64,000 nt of DNA from Culex pipiens pallens (GCF_016801865.2 NC_068938.1:196262429-196326428), one strand, 5' to 3'. Positions 13,539 through 26,347 are shown, counted from the first letter of the stretch. Translations and numbers: made by a program. Notes: generated from the sequence alone by a model not told the origin.

Positions 13539-14922
13539 GAGCGAGTCCACGAACAGGGCATACCCCTTTGTATGGGACGTCGTTTGGACCTCACCAATCT
13601 GCCTGAAATTTTCAGGGGTTGTTTGTACATATATAACTAGCATCTGGCCAAAATATGAGCACTCTAGGTCAACGGGAAGTGGGGCAAATCGGGACACAAA
13701 GTTTTAAGGTTCAAAAACGTCAAAAATCTTAAAATGGCTATAACTTAGGCAAAATTCAATTTAATTTCAAAATTCAAAATGCATCTAAAAGGGCTTGAAA
13801 AATGCAACAAAATGCAGGGTAGAGCATCTCAATTGGTTATTTCTAAAGGGAGTTATTGGCATTTTAGTGAAAAAATAGCATAATTTTCAAACTCAAATAA
13901 AAAAGTGTTCCATCCAGATATCAACTCGGTTCGACCTGCAGCTTGTAGGGGACATCTGGGACTACCATCTGAGACTGAGAACGCTTTGGATAAGGCAGTT
14001 TAACATATTAAATGGACACTTTTACTTTTAGTGATTTTTTTGGTTGTAAATTTTTGCTCGGGGGACCCCTTAGATCCCATTTTTTGGTGATAATTTTATC
14101 ATATTCGTGTTCCTGAGACAATTTTACAATAGAAACATGTATAAAAATGTGTATATTCATCCATTGTAACCCTTTAAAAAATAAAAGTTAAAAAAAATTG
14201 AGAAGCTGCTTTTTTCTGGTGTCATCTAGTATCCTTGGAAACGAACTTGATTTTCAATAAATGTGAATCGAAGATTTTTTTTAACTTTTATTTTTTAAAG
14301 GGTTAAAATGGATGAAAATGAACATTTTTATACATGTTTCTATTGTGAAATTGTCTCAGGAACACGAATATGATAAAATTATCACCAAAAAATGGGATCT
14401 AAGGGGTCCCCCGAGCAAAAATTTACAATCAAAAAAATCACTAAAAGTAAAAGTGTCCATTTAATATGTTGAACTGCCTTACCCAAAGCGTTCTCAGTCT
14501 CAGATGGTAGTCCCAGATGTCCCCTACAAGCTGTAGGTCGAACCGAGTTGATATCTGGATGGAACACTTTTTTATTTGAGTTTGAAAATTATGCTATTTT
14601 TTCACTAAAATGCCAATAACTCCCTTTAGAAATAACCAATTGAGATGCTCTACCCTGCATTTTGTTGCATTTTTCAAGCCCTTTTAGATGCATTTTGAAT
14701 TTTGAAATTAAATTGAATTTTGCCTAAGTTATAGCCATTTTAAGATTTTTGACGTTTTTGAACCTTAAAACTTTGTGTCCCGATTTGCCCCACTTCCCGT
14801 TGACCTAGAGTGCTCATATTTTGGCCAGATGCTAGTTATATATGTACAAACAACCCCTGAAAATTTCAGGCAGATTGGTGAGGTCGATGCGAGATGGGTA
14901 TGCTTTGCTCGTGGACTCGCTC
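13539..14922. mobile_element. TTAA-flanked foldback element (AGAGCGAGTCC family)
   Basis: A 1.4-kb inverted repeat with ends AGAGCGAGTCCACG and its complement, each next to TTAA (13535-13538, 14923-14926). The arms of about 0.64 kb surround a spacer at about 14191-14277. Outside the element the flanks still match in inverted form (CAT and ATG), so TTAA may be part of the terminus and not a duplication. The frame at 14382-14567 is an arm artefact. Confidence 0.82.
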
Positions 14923-14926
14923 TTAA

Positions 14927-15075
14927 ATGTACATTATAGTTAATTAAACAATTTGCTATGTACCTTGACCATAACTGACAGCTCGCACGACCTAGGTTAA
15001 AAACAATAACGGATTCCTTATCAATTTTTTTGTCTTTGGCAAAGTTGAAGATATGCCAAGAACTTTAAAAAAAGT
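14927..15075. other. Non-coding spacer
   Basis: Short AT-rich spacer. It contains a fragment TCTTTGGCAAAGTTG that resembles part of the foldback arms. No gene is seen. Confidence 0.5.
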
Positions 15076-15077
15076 TA

Positions 15078-15232
15078 CACTCTAAAAAAATCTATTTTTT
15101 AATTTGACTTTTTTCATTTGATCAACGGTTACTAAGACTGTCTCTGAGAGAAAAGCAAACAGAAAAACTGTAGATTTCCACGCAATTTTGTGTGAAAAGC
15201 CAAATTATAAAACGAATTATTTTTTTAGAGTG
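15078..15232. mobile_element. TA-flanked MITE, CACTCTAAAAAAAT TIR
   Basis: A 155-bp element with termini CACTCTAAAAAAAT and ATTTTTTTAGAGTG, flanked by TA at 15076-15077 and 15233-15234. This is the layout of Tc1/mariner-derived MITEs. It is non-coding. Confidence 0.7.
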
Positions 15233-15234
15233 TA

Positions 15235-15826
15235 GCAAGAAGTACGGTCTAAAGGATAAAAGGTCAAAAGTTAGAAAAAAAGTCTCAATTTAAAAATTAT
15301 CTCAAAAAGATTCATTAGTTTTGGGTACCATATTTGTGAGTTCAAAAATTCTCTGTGGTGCATCTGTATTTTTATGTCAGTTATATTTTTTTGAATTATT
15401 CGTTTGACTCGAATGATTTTATCCCTCTCAGCAACCTCTCAGAATGAAATCATGGAAGCGCCTGGCTTCTTAGTACGGTATCAACATTTGCAAGCGAAAT
15501 TTACAACTTTATTCTTTCTCAGAAAATTTACTAAAATATACTTTACTGCGTTTACTGACGTTAAAAATGTCGAGTTGTGTAATTACTGTGGCATTATTTT
15601 TTTATGAAATAAAATTATACGTTTAATTGATCTATTAAAAATGTCCATGGCTTCCAGCAAGGCCTTAGGCCTTGGTAATTAGGTAATTCATAAATTACTA
15701 AGTACTTCAAGATAATTAGAGTAGTTTTAGTTGATAAAGTTTTAATTTAAGTAATTTTTGAGTAATTAAAGTAATTAATTTCTTTTTTATATTGTACTTC
15801 TTCAACGAAAATTTCAAATTTTTATG
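15235..15826. other. AT-rich non-coding DNA
   Basis: Contains a run of repeated TAATTA and AGTAATT motifs at about 15675-15780. I see no gene. Confidence 0.5.
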
Positions 15827-15828
15827 TA

Positions 15829-18800
15829 GGGGAGCTGGGGGTAAGACGGCCAGGCGGGGTAAGACGGCCACCCCACTGTTTTACTAAGTATACTAATGAA
15901 TATTACTAAAATGTTAAGCAATACTGTTCCTCATGCTAAATAATGCATATGAGCAATTCTCTACGAAATCGGTCTTTTTTCTTCAATTTTAATTTTTGTA
16001 TTTTTTAATCCGGCTGAAACTTTTTTGGTGCCTTCGGTATGCCCAAAGAAGCCATTTTGCATCATTAGTTTGTCCATATAATTTTCCATACAAATTCGGC
16101 AGCTGTCCATACAAAAATGATGTATGAAAATTCAAAAATCTGTATCTTTTGAAGGAATTTTTTGATCGATTTGGTGTCTTCGGCAAAGTTGTAGGTATGG
16201 ATACGGACTACACTGGAAAAAATAATACACGGTAAAAAAAAATTTGGTGATTTTTTTATTTAACTTTTTATCACTAAAACTTGATTTACAAAAAAACACT
16301 ATTTTTATTTTTTTTTATTTTTTGATATGTTTTAGAAGACATAAAATGCCAACTTTTCAGAAATTTCCAGGTTGTGCAAAAAATCACTGACCGAGTTATG
16401 AATTTTTTAATCAATACTGATTTTTTCAAAAAATCGAAATTTTGGTCGTAAAAATTTTTCAACTTCATTTTTCGATGTAAAATCAAATTTGCAATCAAAA
16501 AGTACTTTACTAAAATTTTGATAAAGTGCACCGTTTTCAAGTTATAGCCATATTTATGTGACTTTTTTGAAAATAGTCGCAGTTTTTCATTTTTTTAAAT
16601 TAGTGCACATGTTTGCCCAGTTTTGAAAAAAATATTTTTGAAAAGCTGAGAAAATTCTCTATATTTTGCTTATTCGGACTATGTTGATACGACCTTTAGT
16701 TGCTGAGATATTGCAATGCAAAGGTTTAAAAACAGGAAAATTGATGTTTTCTAAGTTTCACCCAAACAACCCACCATTTTCTATCGTCAATATCTCAGCA
16801 ACTAATGGTCCGATTTTCAATGTTAATATATGAAACAATTGTGAAATTTTCCGATCTTTTCGAAAAAAATATTTTTGGAATTTTCAAATCAAGACAAACA
16901 TTTTAAAAGGGCGTAATATTGAATGTTTGGCCTTTGTGAAATGTTAGTCTTGATTTGAAAATTCCAAAAATATTTTTTTCGAAGAGATCGGAAAATTTCA
17001 CAAATGTTTCATATATTAACATTGAAAATCGGACCATTAGTTGCTGAGATATTGACGATAGAAAATGGTGGGTTGTTTGGGTGAAACTTAGAAAACATCA
17101 ATTTTCCTGTTTTTAAACCTTTGCATTGCAATATCTCAGCAACTAAAGGTCGTATCAACAAAATCCAAATAAGCAAAATATAGAGAATTTTCTCAGCTTT
17201 TCAAAAATATTTTTTTCAAAACTGAGCAAACATGTGCACTAATTTAAAAAAATGAAAAACTGCGACTATTTTCAAAAAAGTCACTTAAATATGGCTATAA
17301 CTTGAAAACGGTGCACTTTATCAAAATTTCAGTAAAGTACTTTTTGATTGCAAATTTGATTTTACATCGAAAAATGAAGTTGAAAAATTTTTACGACCAA
17401 AATTTCGATTTTTTGAAAAAATCAGTATTGATTAAAAAATTCATAACTCGGTCAGTGATTTTTTGCACAACCTGGAAATTTCTGAAAAGTTGGCATTTTA
17501 TGCCTTCTAAAACATATCAAAAAATAAAAAAAATTAAAAATAGTGTTTTTTTGTAAATCAAGTTTTAGTGATAAAAAGTTAAATAAAAAAATCACCAAAT
17601 TTTTTTTTACCGTGTATTATTTTTTTCCAGTGTAGTCCGTATCCATACCTACAACTTTGCCGAAGACACCAAATCGATCAAAAAATTCCTTCAAAAGATA
17701 CAGATTTTTGAATTTTCATACATCATTTTTGTATGGACAGCTGCCGAATTTGTATGGAAAATTATATGGACAAACTAATGATGCAAAATGGCTTCTTTGG
17801 GCATACCGAAGGCACCAAAAAAGTTTCAGTCGGATTAAAAAATACAAAAAAAATCGAATGACCGAAATCCTAGAGAACTGCTCATATGGAGTCACCTTTG
17901 CCAAAAATATTGTTTGAAATAGTATAAAAATAGCTCAAAATAAACAAATAATTTTTGAACTTGAAACTGGATGTAATTTTCATGAATTACAACTTAGGCA
18001 TTTTTGTTAGATAACAATATGTTTTCCTGTCTTCAAATATTTTTCATGTTAAATTGAAGTTTTCCCTAGATTATGTCCCTCGAAAAAGTTTAGAAAATGC
18101 GATGAGCTATTTACAAAAGTTGTTTAAAAAAATAATTTTTTTGGGGGCAAGACGGCCACCTCCTCCGGGGGTAAGACGGCCACCCGTAATTTGTAGATTT
18201 CAATTGATATAGGTTATATTTTTGACGGTTTTTGACTATTATGACATATTTGTAGATAAGGAATAGCATTTTCAAAAAACTATCCATTTTTAATCAAAAT
18301 GCTGTTAACTACCGTTTCGACAACATTCTTTACTGTGATATAGCAAAACTCATTGAATAGTATGAAATCCTATCAAACTTTTCATAAAAATCGCTAATTT
18401 AATATTGTTTACATAATTTTGATTTACTTATTCTAAACAAAATACACAAACTAATTATTTTGCATCAAATTGTGTTTGTTTTGTAGTAAAAATTCACAGT
18501 TTTTCATAAAATGTGGTCGCAATAATATGAAATTCACTGAGCCAAAATATGAAATTTTTTAAACAGCATTTTTCTTCACATTTGAAACCTGATTTTTTCA
18601 ACCAAAATAGTTATGATGTTCAGAGAAGTCTGTTCAACCAACCTTGTAGGAATTTGGGTGGATTTAGCAAAGTTATTAAGTTAATTTATAGCACTGGCCG
18701 TCTTACCCCACATGGGTGGCCGTCTTACCCCGCGTATTTCATATATATACGATTTCAATTATTTTTTTAAAATTCCTGAAAAGTATTAAAAATTGGTTTT

Positions 18801-18937
18801 TAGACTAACTAATTTATGTCATTTCTATAATGGACTAGTAGTAGAACAATATGTACGTAATTTGAGATCAAAATAATCTGTTGTGTAAATTTTATTAGAC
18901 TTCTCCCTTAGGGTGGCCGTATTACCCCCATCTCCCC
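15829..18937. mobile_element. TA-flanked element with GGGGAGCTGGGGG TIR, split by a foldback
   Basis: The ends are GGGGAGCTGGGGGTAAGACG and, inverted, GGGGAGATGGGGGTAATACG, with TA at 15827-15828 and 18938-18939. Without the foldback inserted at 15951-17883 it is about 1.2 kb. The motif GGGGTAAGACGGCCACC recurs inside, at 15855, 18170 and inverted near 18700-18735. It has no coding capacity. A diverged relative is at 42718-43840. The TA duplication suggests Tc1/mariner-type mobilisation, which is an inference. Confidence 0.8.
15951..17883. mobile_element. Complete long foldback element (GAGCAATTCTC family) with ATAT duplication
   Basis: A 1.93-kb palindrome, termini GAGCAATTCTCTACG and GAGAACTGCTC, inserted in the TA element and flanked by ATAT at 15947-15950 and 17884-17887. 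The arms are about 0.95 kb and the spacer is near 16905-16935. It is the same family as copies A and B but clearly diverged from them. The 84-codon frames at 16286-16540 and 17302-17556 are mirror images of each other across the arms and are not genes. Confidence 0.88.
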
Positions 18938-18939
18938 TA

Positions 18940-20262
18940 ACAGTTTTTTTTTATTTCATCATTGTTCTCTCCTTATTCTTAATGTTCTCTCCTAAAATTC
19001 TCGTCAAATTTATTTTTGGCATTTTGTTTAGCGAAGCTGATCAACAACAAAACGCAACGCTAGATATATTACCCAGTGAAAAATGTCTTGTGAATCCAAA
19101 ATCTATTAATTTTTATTAAATAATTGTAAAAATATGAAAATTTTGCAAGAATTATATTAGAATTGATTATTTTTTATGCTTTTCTTTCTAATAGGCAGTC
19201 AACATTATTTGAAGTTTGTGTGGATTAAATATTTAAAACCAAACTGTACTTAATTATCATTAATAGAAGCAGAAATTGACAATCCTGTGATATCTCTTTT
19301 TTAGAGCAAAGCTATTTTCCTGACAAAATTCCAAATATTTCTGAGACAAATGTTTTCAATGATTAAAATCAAACACAGTAAAATTAGAGGCGACTAATTT
19401 TCAGATGCAGAACAATTTCACATTTTTCGTATTTTTGGTAACGGATTCTTTTAATATGCTTGAGAAAAAAACAACCAAAATAATGTAAAACCAATGTTCG
19501 AAAAACATTCTTAAACTTAACTTTATATTGATGAATTTCACAGTTTTCATGAAGAGCCGCTGAAGATATTTTTCAAAGCTAATGTTTGGCTCGAAAAATT
19601 AGGGGGTTTTTTATAGACAACTTCAATATTTTAATGGCATTCGACTTGCAATAAACTGAAATCAATTTAAAATTATTTAATTTAATATTTTTTATATATT
19701 GAAGTAAAACAGTACAGTAATATTTATTTATTTTGCGGCAAACGGTTTTCAACGTGAAAACATAAAATTTTTGTGAAATATGCTGCTATTTTCAATCAAA
19801 ATTATGCTCGAATTTCACAATATTCAGATTAATACAAAAAATTAAGAGTAAATTAAAAGCATGTCTTAAGACTTTCAACAAAAAATAGCGTCTGTCCGTT
19901 GCTTGATATTGAGCGTTTTTGTTTTATTCAAAAATAGCTATCGAATGGTCTATTTATAAACAATTTAGTTAAGAACCATGGAAATAAATACTTAAAATTA
20001 TTTAATATCAAACTAAATATTTTTTTTATCATGGTGACAAGATTTTTTTCTTTTAGATTTTGATAAAAAGTTTCCATCTTCGTCAACCTGAGAATGATAC
20101 CGTTTAAGTCCTTTTGAATTGTTAGTTTTGAATTTGAAAATTTGAAAATATTTTTTTTTCTCTGTGATTGGAACATTTCAAAACGGTTTCATTTTTTTCT
20201 GAAAAATAATTTTTGTGATTAAAAAAAATGAAGATAATTTTTTGTGTATGATTTTTTTTTTG
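18940..20262. other. AT-rich non-coding DNA
   Basis: No gene, tandem repeat or clear element ends are visible. Short frames only. Confidence 0.55.
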
Positions 20263-21407
20263 GAGCAGTTCTCTCAGATTTCGGTCATTCGATCTTTTTT
20301 TGTATTTTTTGATCCGACTGAAACTTTTTTGGTACCTTCGGTATGCCCAAAGAAGCCATTTTGCATCATTAGTTTGTCCATATAATTTTCCATATAAATT
20401 TGGCAGCTGGCCATACAAAATTGATGTATGAAAATTAAAAAATCTGTATCTTTTGAAGGAATTTTTTGATCGATTTGGTGTCTTCGGCAAAGTTGTAGGT
20501 ATGGATATGGACTACACTGAAAAAAAATGATACACGGTAAAAAAAATATTTGTGATTTTTTATTTAAATTTTTGTCACTAAAACTTGAGCGAGTTATGAA
20601 TTTTTGAATCAATACTGATTTTTTCAAAAAATCGAAAAATTGGTCGCAAAAATTTTTCAACTTCATTTTTCGATGTAAAATCAAATTCAGGTGACTTTTT
20701 TAATAACAGTCGTAGTTTTTAATTTTTTTAAATTAGTGCACATGTTTGCCCACTTTTGAAAAAAATATTTTTGAAAAGCTGAAAAAATTCTCTATATTTT
20801 GCACTTTGGAACTTTGTTGATACGGCCCTTAGTTTCTGAGATATTGCCATGCAAAGGTTTAAAAACAGGAAAATTGATGTTTTCTAAGTCCCAACCAAAC
20901 AACACACCATTTTCTAATGTCGATATCTCAGCAACTAATGGTCCGATTTTCAATGTTAAACTATGAAACAGTCGCGAAACTTTCCGATCTTTTCGAAAAA
21001 ATATTTTCAATTTTTTTAAACCAAGACTAACATTTCAAAAAGGCCAAACATTCAATATTACGCCCTTTTAAAATGTTAGTTTTAGTGACAAAAAGTTTAA
21101 TAAAAAAAACACCAAATTTTTTTTCCTTGTATCATTTTTTTTCAGTGTAGTCCATATCCATACCTACAATTTTGCCGAAGACACCAAATCGATCAAAAAA
21201 TTCCTTCAAACGATACAGATTTTTGAATTTTCATACATCATTTTTGTATGGCCAGCTGACAAATTTGTATGGAAAATTATATGGACAAACTAATGATGCA
21301 AAATGGCTTCTTTGGGCATACCGAAGGCACCAAAAAAGTTTCAGTCGGATTAAAAAATACAAAAATTAAAATTTTAGAAAAAAGATCGATTTCGTAGAGA
21401 ACTGCTC
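20263..21407. mobile_element. Internally deleted foldback element (GAGCAGTTCTC family)
   Basis: The termini GAGCAGTTCTCTCAG and GAGAACTGCTC match the full-length copies, but both arms carry internal deletions, leaving 1.15 kb. Flanks share only TTG. The arms are no longer equal: the right one lacks the segment next to the central spacer. Confidence 0.82.
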
Positions 21408-22996
21408 TTGGGGTTTCCTGATCTAAGTCTGCAACTTTTTCCAAGACACCAAAGCGATCAGAAAATCTCGTCTCGAATTACAGATTTTCATTGCACTTTT
21501 GTATTGACAACCCCCAATCTTGCATGAAGCAAACCCAATGTGTAAAATTACTCATAAAGGAGAAAAACTAGATTTTTAAAAGTGTTATCCAACTAGCCTT
21601 ACTTTTTAACTGACAATATCTCGATAACTGTCGTTCTCTTTTTCAATGTTTAAGTTTTGTTTTCGTGAACTTTTGAAAATGGTTCAATTTTGTATTATGC
21701 AACATTTTTTATTGTGTTATGTAAATGAGTATGATGAATTGGTTTTTTGCTTTTCAATTGATTTTTTCTCAAAAAATTTCCAAAGGTAATTTTACTGTCA
21801 AATCTTCTTCGTCTTAGGGAATTCAAACGTTTGAACACATTTAGAAATTAAAATCGATCAAAGCAAAACATGTCACAATAGCCTTTATGAGAAAATGCTC
21901 TTTTTTTCAAATGAATTTGCAAAGTCACCGTCTTGTAGTTATGTCCCATAGACACTTCCGACCCAATTAAAAAGTCCACCCCCAAAACGAACACCAATGC
22001 AAATTGTGCTACTAGCTACCAGCGCCCTTACCATAGTAAATAGTACTGTGTCCCACTTGAACACTTTCGCTTGGCACAGGGGAAAAGAGAGATGACGTCA
22101 TAGACCCTGGCCATAGCTCTGGGTTTGAATAATTCATCGCCCCCTTTTTGCTTGTTGATGCATGGTCTGCGAGGTCTGGCCCCCCTTCTATACTAGTCAA
22201 CTAGCCGCCGCAGTCTGGCTGGGGCTTTATCTAGGTCCTATGCTGGTCCGGAAAGGATCACTTTTTTGTTGTAATATTCGACTGCACCAGTTATTGCAAA
22301 ATACATTGCCTGTTTTTTGGGCCGACTGGAAGCAACATCAGGGCCTCGTTTGAAAATGGTAAAGTGATATTCAAAGGTGGTATTTTACACCGTTCCGAGA
22401 ACGTCAACGTGTTTTTGTGGATTTTGGAGCCGAAACAGGCTTATCTGTGGCGTGGTGATTGAATGATTCCACAGAGATGGAATATACTCTAGTTAATATG
22501 TGGTTTATCTGAAATAGGCTTTTTAGAGCATGTTGAGATTACTTAAACATGAAATGTATTTTTTGAAATAAAAGTATGTTGATCTTGTAGCAAAAGTATT
22601 GGAATAAACGTTGAATCAGTTTTTTTTTCAACGCTCATATGGCAGTTGACCCCACATCACCTTACAAACATTCGCACAATATTTCTCATCCGCCGAAAGC
22701 GGCTGTTATCGAGAAGTAGGTGTGTTTCTGTCCAATGTTACCCGTGAAAATGCTGCCACGATCCCCTGCCATGATTCTGGCGAAGTTTAACAATCAGCCA
22801 GTTAGTCGTACGGATTTAGGTCAATCTGTGTGTTGGCTTACGGGAAGCCAATTCTAAGCTTCACTTTATCGTTTCCACGACTTTGGAGGTTTTTTGGTTG
22901 GAATATCCGATTTAGATGTGCCAAATCGTATGATTTTTTTTTCGAGATCTGTCGAAAAAAAGTTATTTTGCACATATTCAAAACATTTTTTTCATT
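21408..22996. other. Non-coding DNA, partly old repeat
   Basis: 21420-21900 has diverged phrases resembling foldback arms (CCAAGACACCAAAGCGATCA near 21440). 21960-22400 is less AT-rich, with short frames on both strands and no recognisable protein. I see no supported gene. Confidence 0.5.
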
Positions 22997-23343
22997 CAAA
23001 ATCAAATCAAATTATTCGCTCTACAGGTAATTGCAAACCTCTTTTTACACCTTAGTTTCCATTCACCCCGGGATTCGAACTGACGACCTTTGGACTGTTA
23101 GTCCAACTGCCTACCAGCGACTCCACCGAGGCAGGACCCAGGGAGACGACTCCTACAACTTGAGTTGAGCTAATGACCTAACCCTCTAGGTTAGACCGTG
23201 GCCAACATTTACTTCCCCATTTTACGGAAGGCGTGGTCAGACAAATCTCGTCTCGAAAAATGCCATCGGGACCGTCTGGGATCGAACCCAAGCCGACTGG
23301 GTGAGAGGCAACCACGCTTACCCCTACACCACGGTCCCGGATG
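22997..23343 (-). mobile_element. Two-domain tRNA-derived SINE, copy 1
   Basis: Read on the minus strand, it starts with a tRNA-like domain of about 72 nt (A box within TGGTGTAGGGGTAAG, plus-strand 23318-23332; B box GGTTCGATCC at 23279-23288). A spacer of roughly 130 bp follows, then a second tRNA-like domain (anticodon-arm-like TTGGACTAACAGTCCAA; B box at 23071-23081), and a tail ending in TTTGATTTGATTTTG. An 11-bp duplication TTTTTTTCATT flanks it at 22986-22996 and about 23345-23355. The first domain resembles tRNA-Glu. The two-domain plan recalls the Culex Twin SINEs, but the spacer is much longer. Compared with copy 2 it lacks about 70 bp near the 3' end. Confidence 0.85.
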
Positions 23344-24483
23344 TTTTTTTTCATTGCAATTTTTAAATAGAGCGAACCTATCTAATTTATGAGTCAAAAG
23401 ATGCCATTTTATATAATTGGTTCGTCCATACACACTCTTTTATGATTTTCGTATGGTTGGCGCCTTCCTCACATTTAAGGGTGCTATCCAAATTGCAAAA
23501 AGTGCGTAAATAACACTTAAGTGCTTATAACTTTTGATAGGGTTGTCAGACCTTCAATGTAATTCAATGGACGCGTTGGAAAGGTCTTTTAAATACCTTT
23601 CTAAAAATGTATACAATGACGGGTTTTCTTGCAAAAACCACCCTTTTTACAATCTTACGGACTTTTGTTAAAATCGTTTTTTTTTGGAATAACTTTTGAA
23701 GTACTTAACTAAACTGCATAATTTTTAATAGCGACTTATGGGACCCCAAGACGGATCGAATGATGCCAAAACGGACAAAATCGGTTCAGCCAATGTCGAG
23801 ATAATCGAGTGACAATTTTTTCATCAGTCACACCTGAGAGTTCCATGACGATATTTCATGATTAAAGTGAGCAACACACGATTTAAGCTTGACACTTGGT
23901 CGTGCGCAAAACAAACTGTCAAACTTTTTAAGCGTTTTTCTCGAAACAACGAGTTGATTTACGGGTGCCACGACATTTCAACACTGCTTTGACCATTTCG
24001 ACTCAAAATGTTGGTGAAGACTTGTTATACCGGTTCCGTGTACATGGCGAAGGCCGATTTTCAAAAAGTTTATTTTGAAAAGATAAAAAACAAGAAATTT
24101 TGTTCTTGTTTTTCATATAAAAAAACGTATATGAGTTATTCCAAGTCAACTATGTACACTTTTAGGCTCGACCTTCACCGATTTGGACCAAACTTGGAGG
24201 GAAAGTTCATCTATCGATAGCTAACAGAAATTCCAAGTTTGGTGCTGATTGGACCATCCCTCTTTTTTTAGCACCCCTCTTTTTTTCTCCCTCTTTTTTG
24301 ACGATTTTCTAAAAAACTTTATTTTCTTTTAATCATAACTTTGCAACTATTAGAGCAAAAGACTTTCTAGGGGTTGAAGGGGCGCCGACTCTGGGGGGCA
24401 CGGTACTTTTTGCCCCCCTCCCCCCCCCCATAAATTTGGCTGGGGGGCAGCCCATACATTGTGCCTCTCCAAAAATTTTGGAA
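23344..24483. other. Old repeat DNA including a GCCTTCCTCAC-family fragment
   Basis: 23457-23860 begins GCCTTCCTCACATTTAAGG and carries phrases shared with 33617-34443 and the 164-bp satellite, such as CGCGTTGGAAAGGTCTTTTAA and TAGGGTTGTCAGACCTTCAA. It is a partial, diverged member of that element family. 24184-24268 holds a small inverted repeat (ACCAAACTTGG / CCAAGTTTGGT). C-rich tracts lie near 24415-24432. No gene. Confidence 0.6.
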
Positions 24484-24491
24484 GAAAAATA

Positions 24492-25622
24492 CAAGGGTCC
24501 TGATTTTTGGTTCAATGAACAGAAACCACTCACTCATCGCCTATCCAGTCGTCGCCTATTCTAACCCGCTAGCATTCATGAGCGAATGATACGCGCAAGC
24601 AGCCAGCGAGTGGCCCAAACTGTTCACTCAGCGAACAAATACATCGTGAAAATTTTTGCCTACTCCGTCGCTCGACGACACTCACACACTACCATGCTCA
24701 GCGAAGAGCCACTCTCACAAAATGCCAGCGTGGCAGTCTTTTTGTCTTCACGCCCTCAGTTTGTCATCAATTTGATTTTTTCTTGGTGGAAGTTTCTTTG
24801 AATGGTGTCTATAATGTTATGAAATCAAAATAAATGCACAATTTAATTGATAACATTGATTTTAAGCAACCCAAATCAATGAGTATAACGCAGCGCATCA
24901 GAGAAAAAATGTTTTCAGTTCAGAGTGATCGGTGACGTTCGGCCTGCCTGAGCCGTTCGGAGACTGAGCCGATCAGAGAGAGAAGGAGAGTAGAAGCGAG
25001 AGTGTTCGGGAGCGAATGGTGAGAAAGTGACAAACAGTAGTAATTCATCAGGGCAGTATCGCGTCGCCTGCTATTTGTGCTCGCGAATGGAGTGGTTGAT
25101 TTTGAACAATCAGGACCAGTGATCCCCGTGCACCGCGTTCAACCGCGTTCTCTGTTTTCTGTACTCGATCAAACACCAGCACCGCGTGTGCACGCGTACA
25201 AGCAAACCTAAACTCTGCCGTGTACAGTCTGTACGCGCACACGAGCCTCGAGTTTAAAACCGAACCTTCCACCCCGGGTACAAACCTCGTGCAAGCCGAC
25301 GACGCAGAAAGGAGACAAAAATAGTTCCCTCACGCTCCCTCTGCTGTAAAGCGGTGTTTCATTCTCCGCTGCAGTCACACTACAGTGTTTGCAACAGAGA
25401 GAGTGAGAAGCAGTCATTTTTTCGTCTCTTTACACGCTCTTCGCTCGCACGGCGTTGTACCCGAGGTGTGCACCCCGTGTTTACACCGCGTGTAAACTTG
25501 AGTGCGCCGTGCGGGGAGAACTCGAACATAGCAGCCTGGTGTGTTTGAGGTTCATCTGCACTGAAAACTTGTACGGCGTGTACGGCGTGCGCGCGTTTCG
25601 GGAAGACTGATCAGGACCCTTG
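24492..25622. mobile_element. hAT-like non-autonomous element with GC-rich cargo
   Basis: Terminal inverted repeats CAAGGGTCCTGAT (24492-24504 and, inverted, 25610-25622) are flanked by identical 8-bp duplications GAAAAATA (24484-24491 and 25623-25630). A C/T-A-R-R-G start and an 8-bp duplication are the hAT signature. The 1.1-kb interior is far more GC-rich than its surroundings, with GAGA-rich and CG-rich stretches (24900-25030, 25120-25600) that look like promoter or leader DNA, and it has no transposase frame. The short frames on both strands show no domain. Confidence 0.82.
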
Positions 25623-25630
25623 GAAAAATA

Positions 25631-25994
25631 TTCTTATATAAAATATAAAAAAATCTCAGAAATCATTCAAAATAATATCTAAAACTTAAATTGAACATTT
25701 CTTGTACACATGGATAGAATTCTTGTAAGCGAATCCGTAAAATAGTTCAAAAACATTTGTTGTTTTCGAAATCGCTGAGTTTTACTGAAAAAAAATCGTT
25801 TACAATTTTCTGGGATTAGATGCATTTTTTTTTTAAATCGACATCGTTTTATCTATACCACTGTGCTCTCTAGGAAAATCAGTAAGCTTGGTACAAGAGC
25901 ACAGGGGCATTGATAAATGATTTGAGAGATGTCGTCAACATAGATTTTTCCATAGCACTTCATCTACAATCAAGCTTACGCTAACTCTTGCGAA
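25631..25994. other. Non-coding spacer
   Basis: AT-rich. It holds a small inverted repeat (CACTGTGCTC near 25860 and GAGCACAGGG near 25897). No gene. Confidence 0.5.
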
Positions 25995-26286
25995 CCCGAG
26001 CAGACGGAAATAATTTGGGAATAACAATATTTGATATTTGAGAATACTATGCCAATAACATTTCATGTTATTTACAACAAGATTTGTTATTCGTCGTTAT
26101 GATTTTTTTGTTATTAGATTGTTATTGTAATAACAGACTAATAACATTTTTAGTTATTCTTCGAACAAATCTTTGTTATTATTTTTGTTATTCAAACAAC
26201 TAATCCGATCATCCCAATAACAGTTGGCGGTATTCTTCCAAAACAAAAAATGTTACCCAAAGTTGTTTTGGCATTCAATCAATATC
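25995..26286. mobile_element. Truncated CAGACGG-family TIR element, copy 2
   Basis: Starts CCCGAGCAGACGGAAATAAT and follows the element at 8221 closely until CAATATC near 26286, where the homology stops. The right terminus is missing. Confidence 0.75.
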
Positions 26287-26347
26287 ATATGCCGAATGTC
26301 CACGCTCCATACAAAAAAGTTTTTTTGCTAGCATTTCCTATATAGCA

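Noticed and set aside
13535..14926. Firm piggyBac-type assignment for the AGAGCGAG foldback
   Set aside because: TTAA is present at both ends, but inverted matching continues beyond it, so TTAA may be part of the terminus and not a target duplication.
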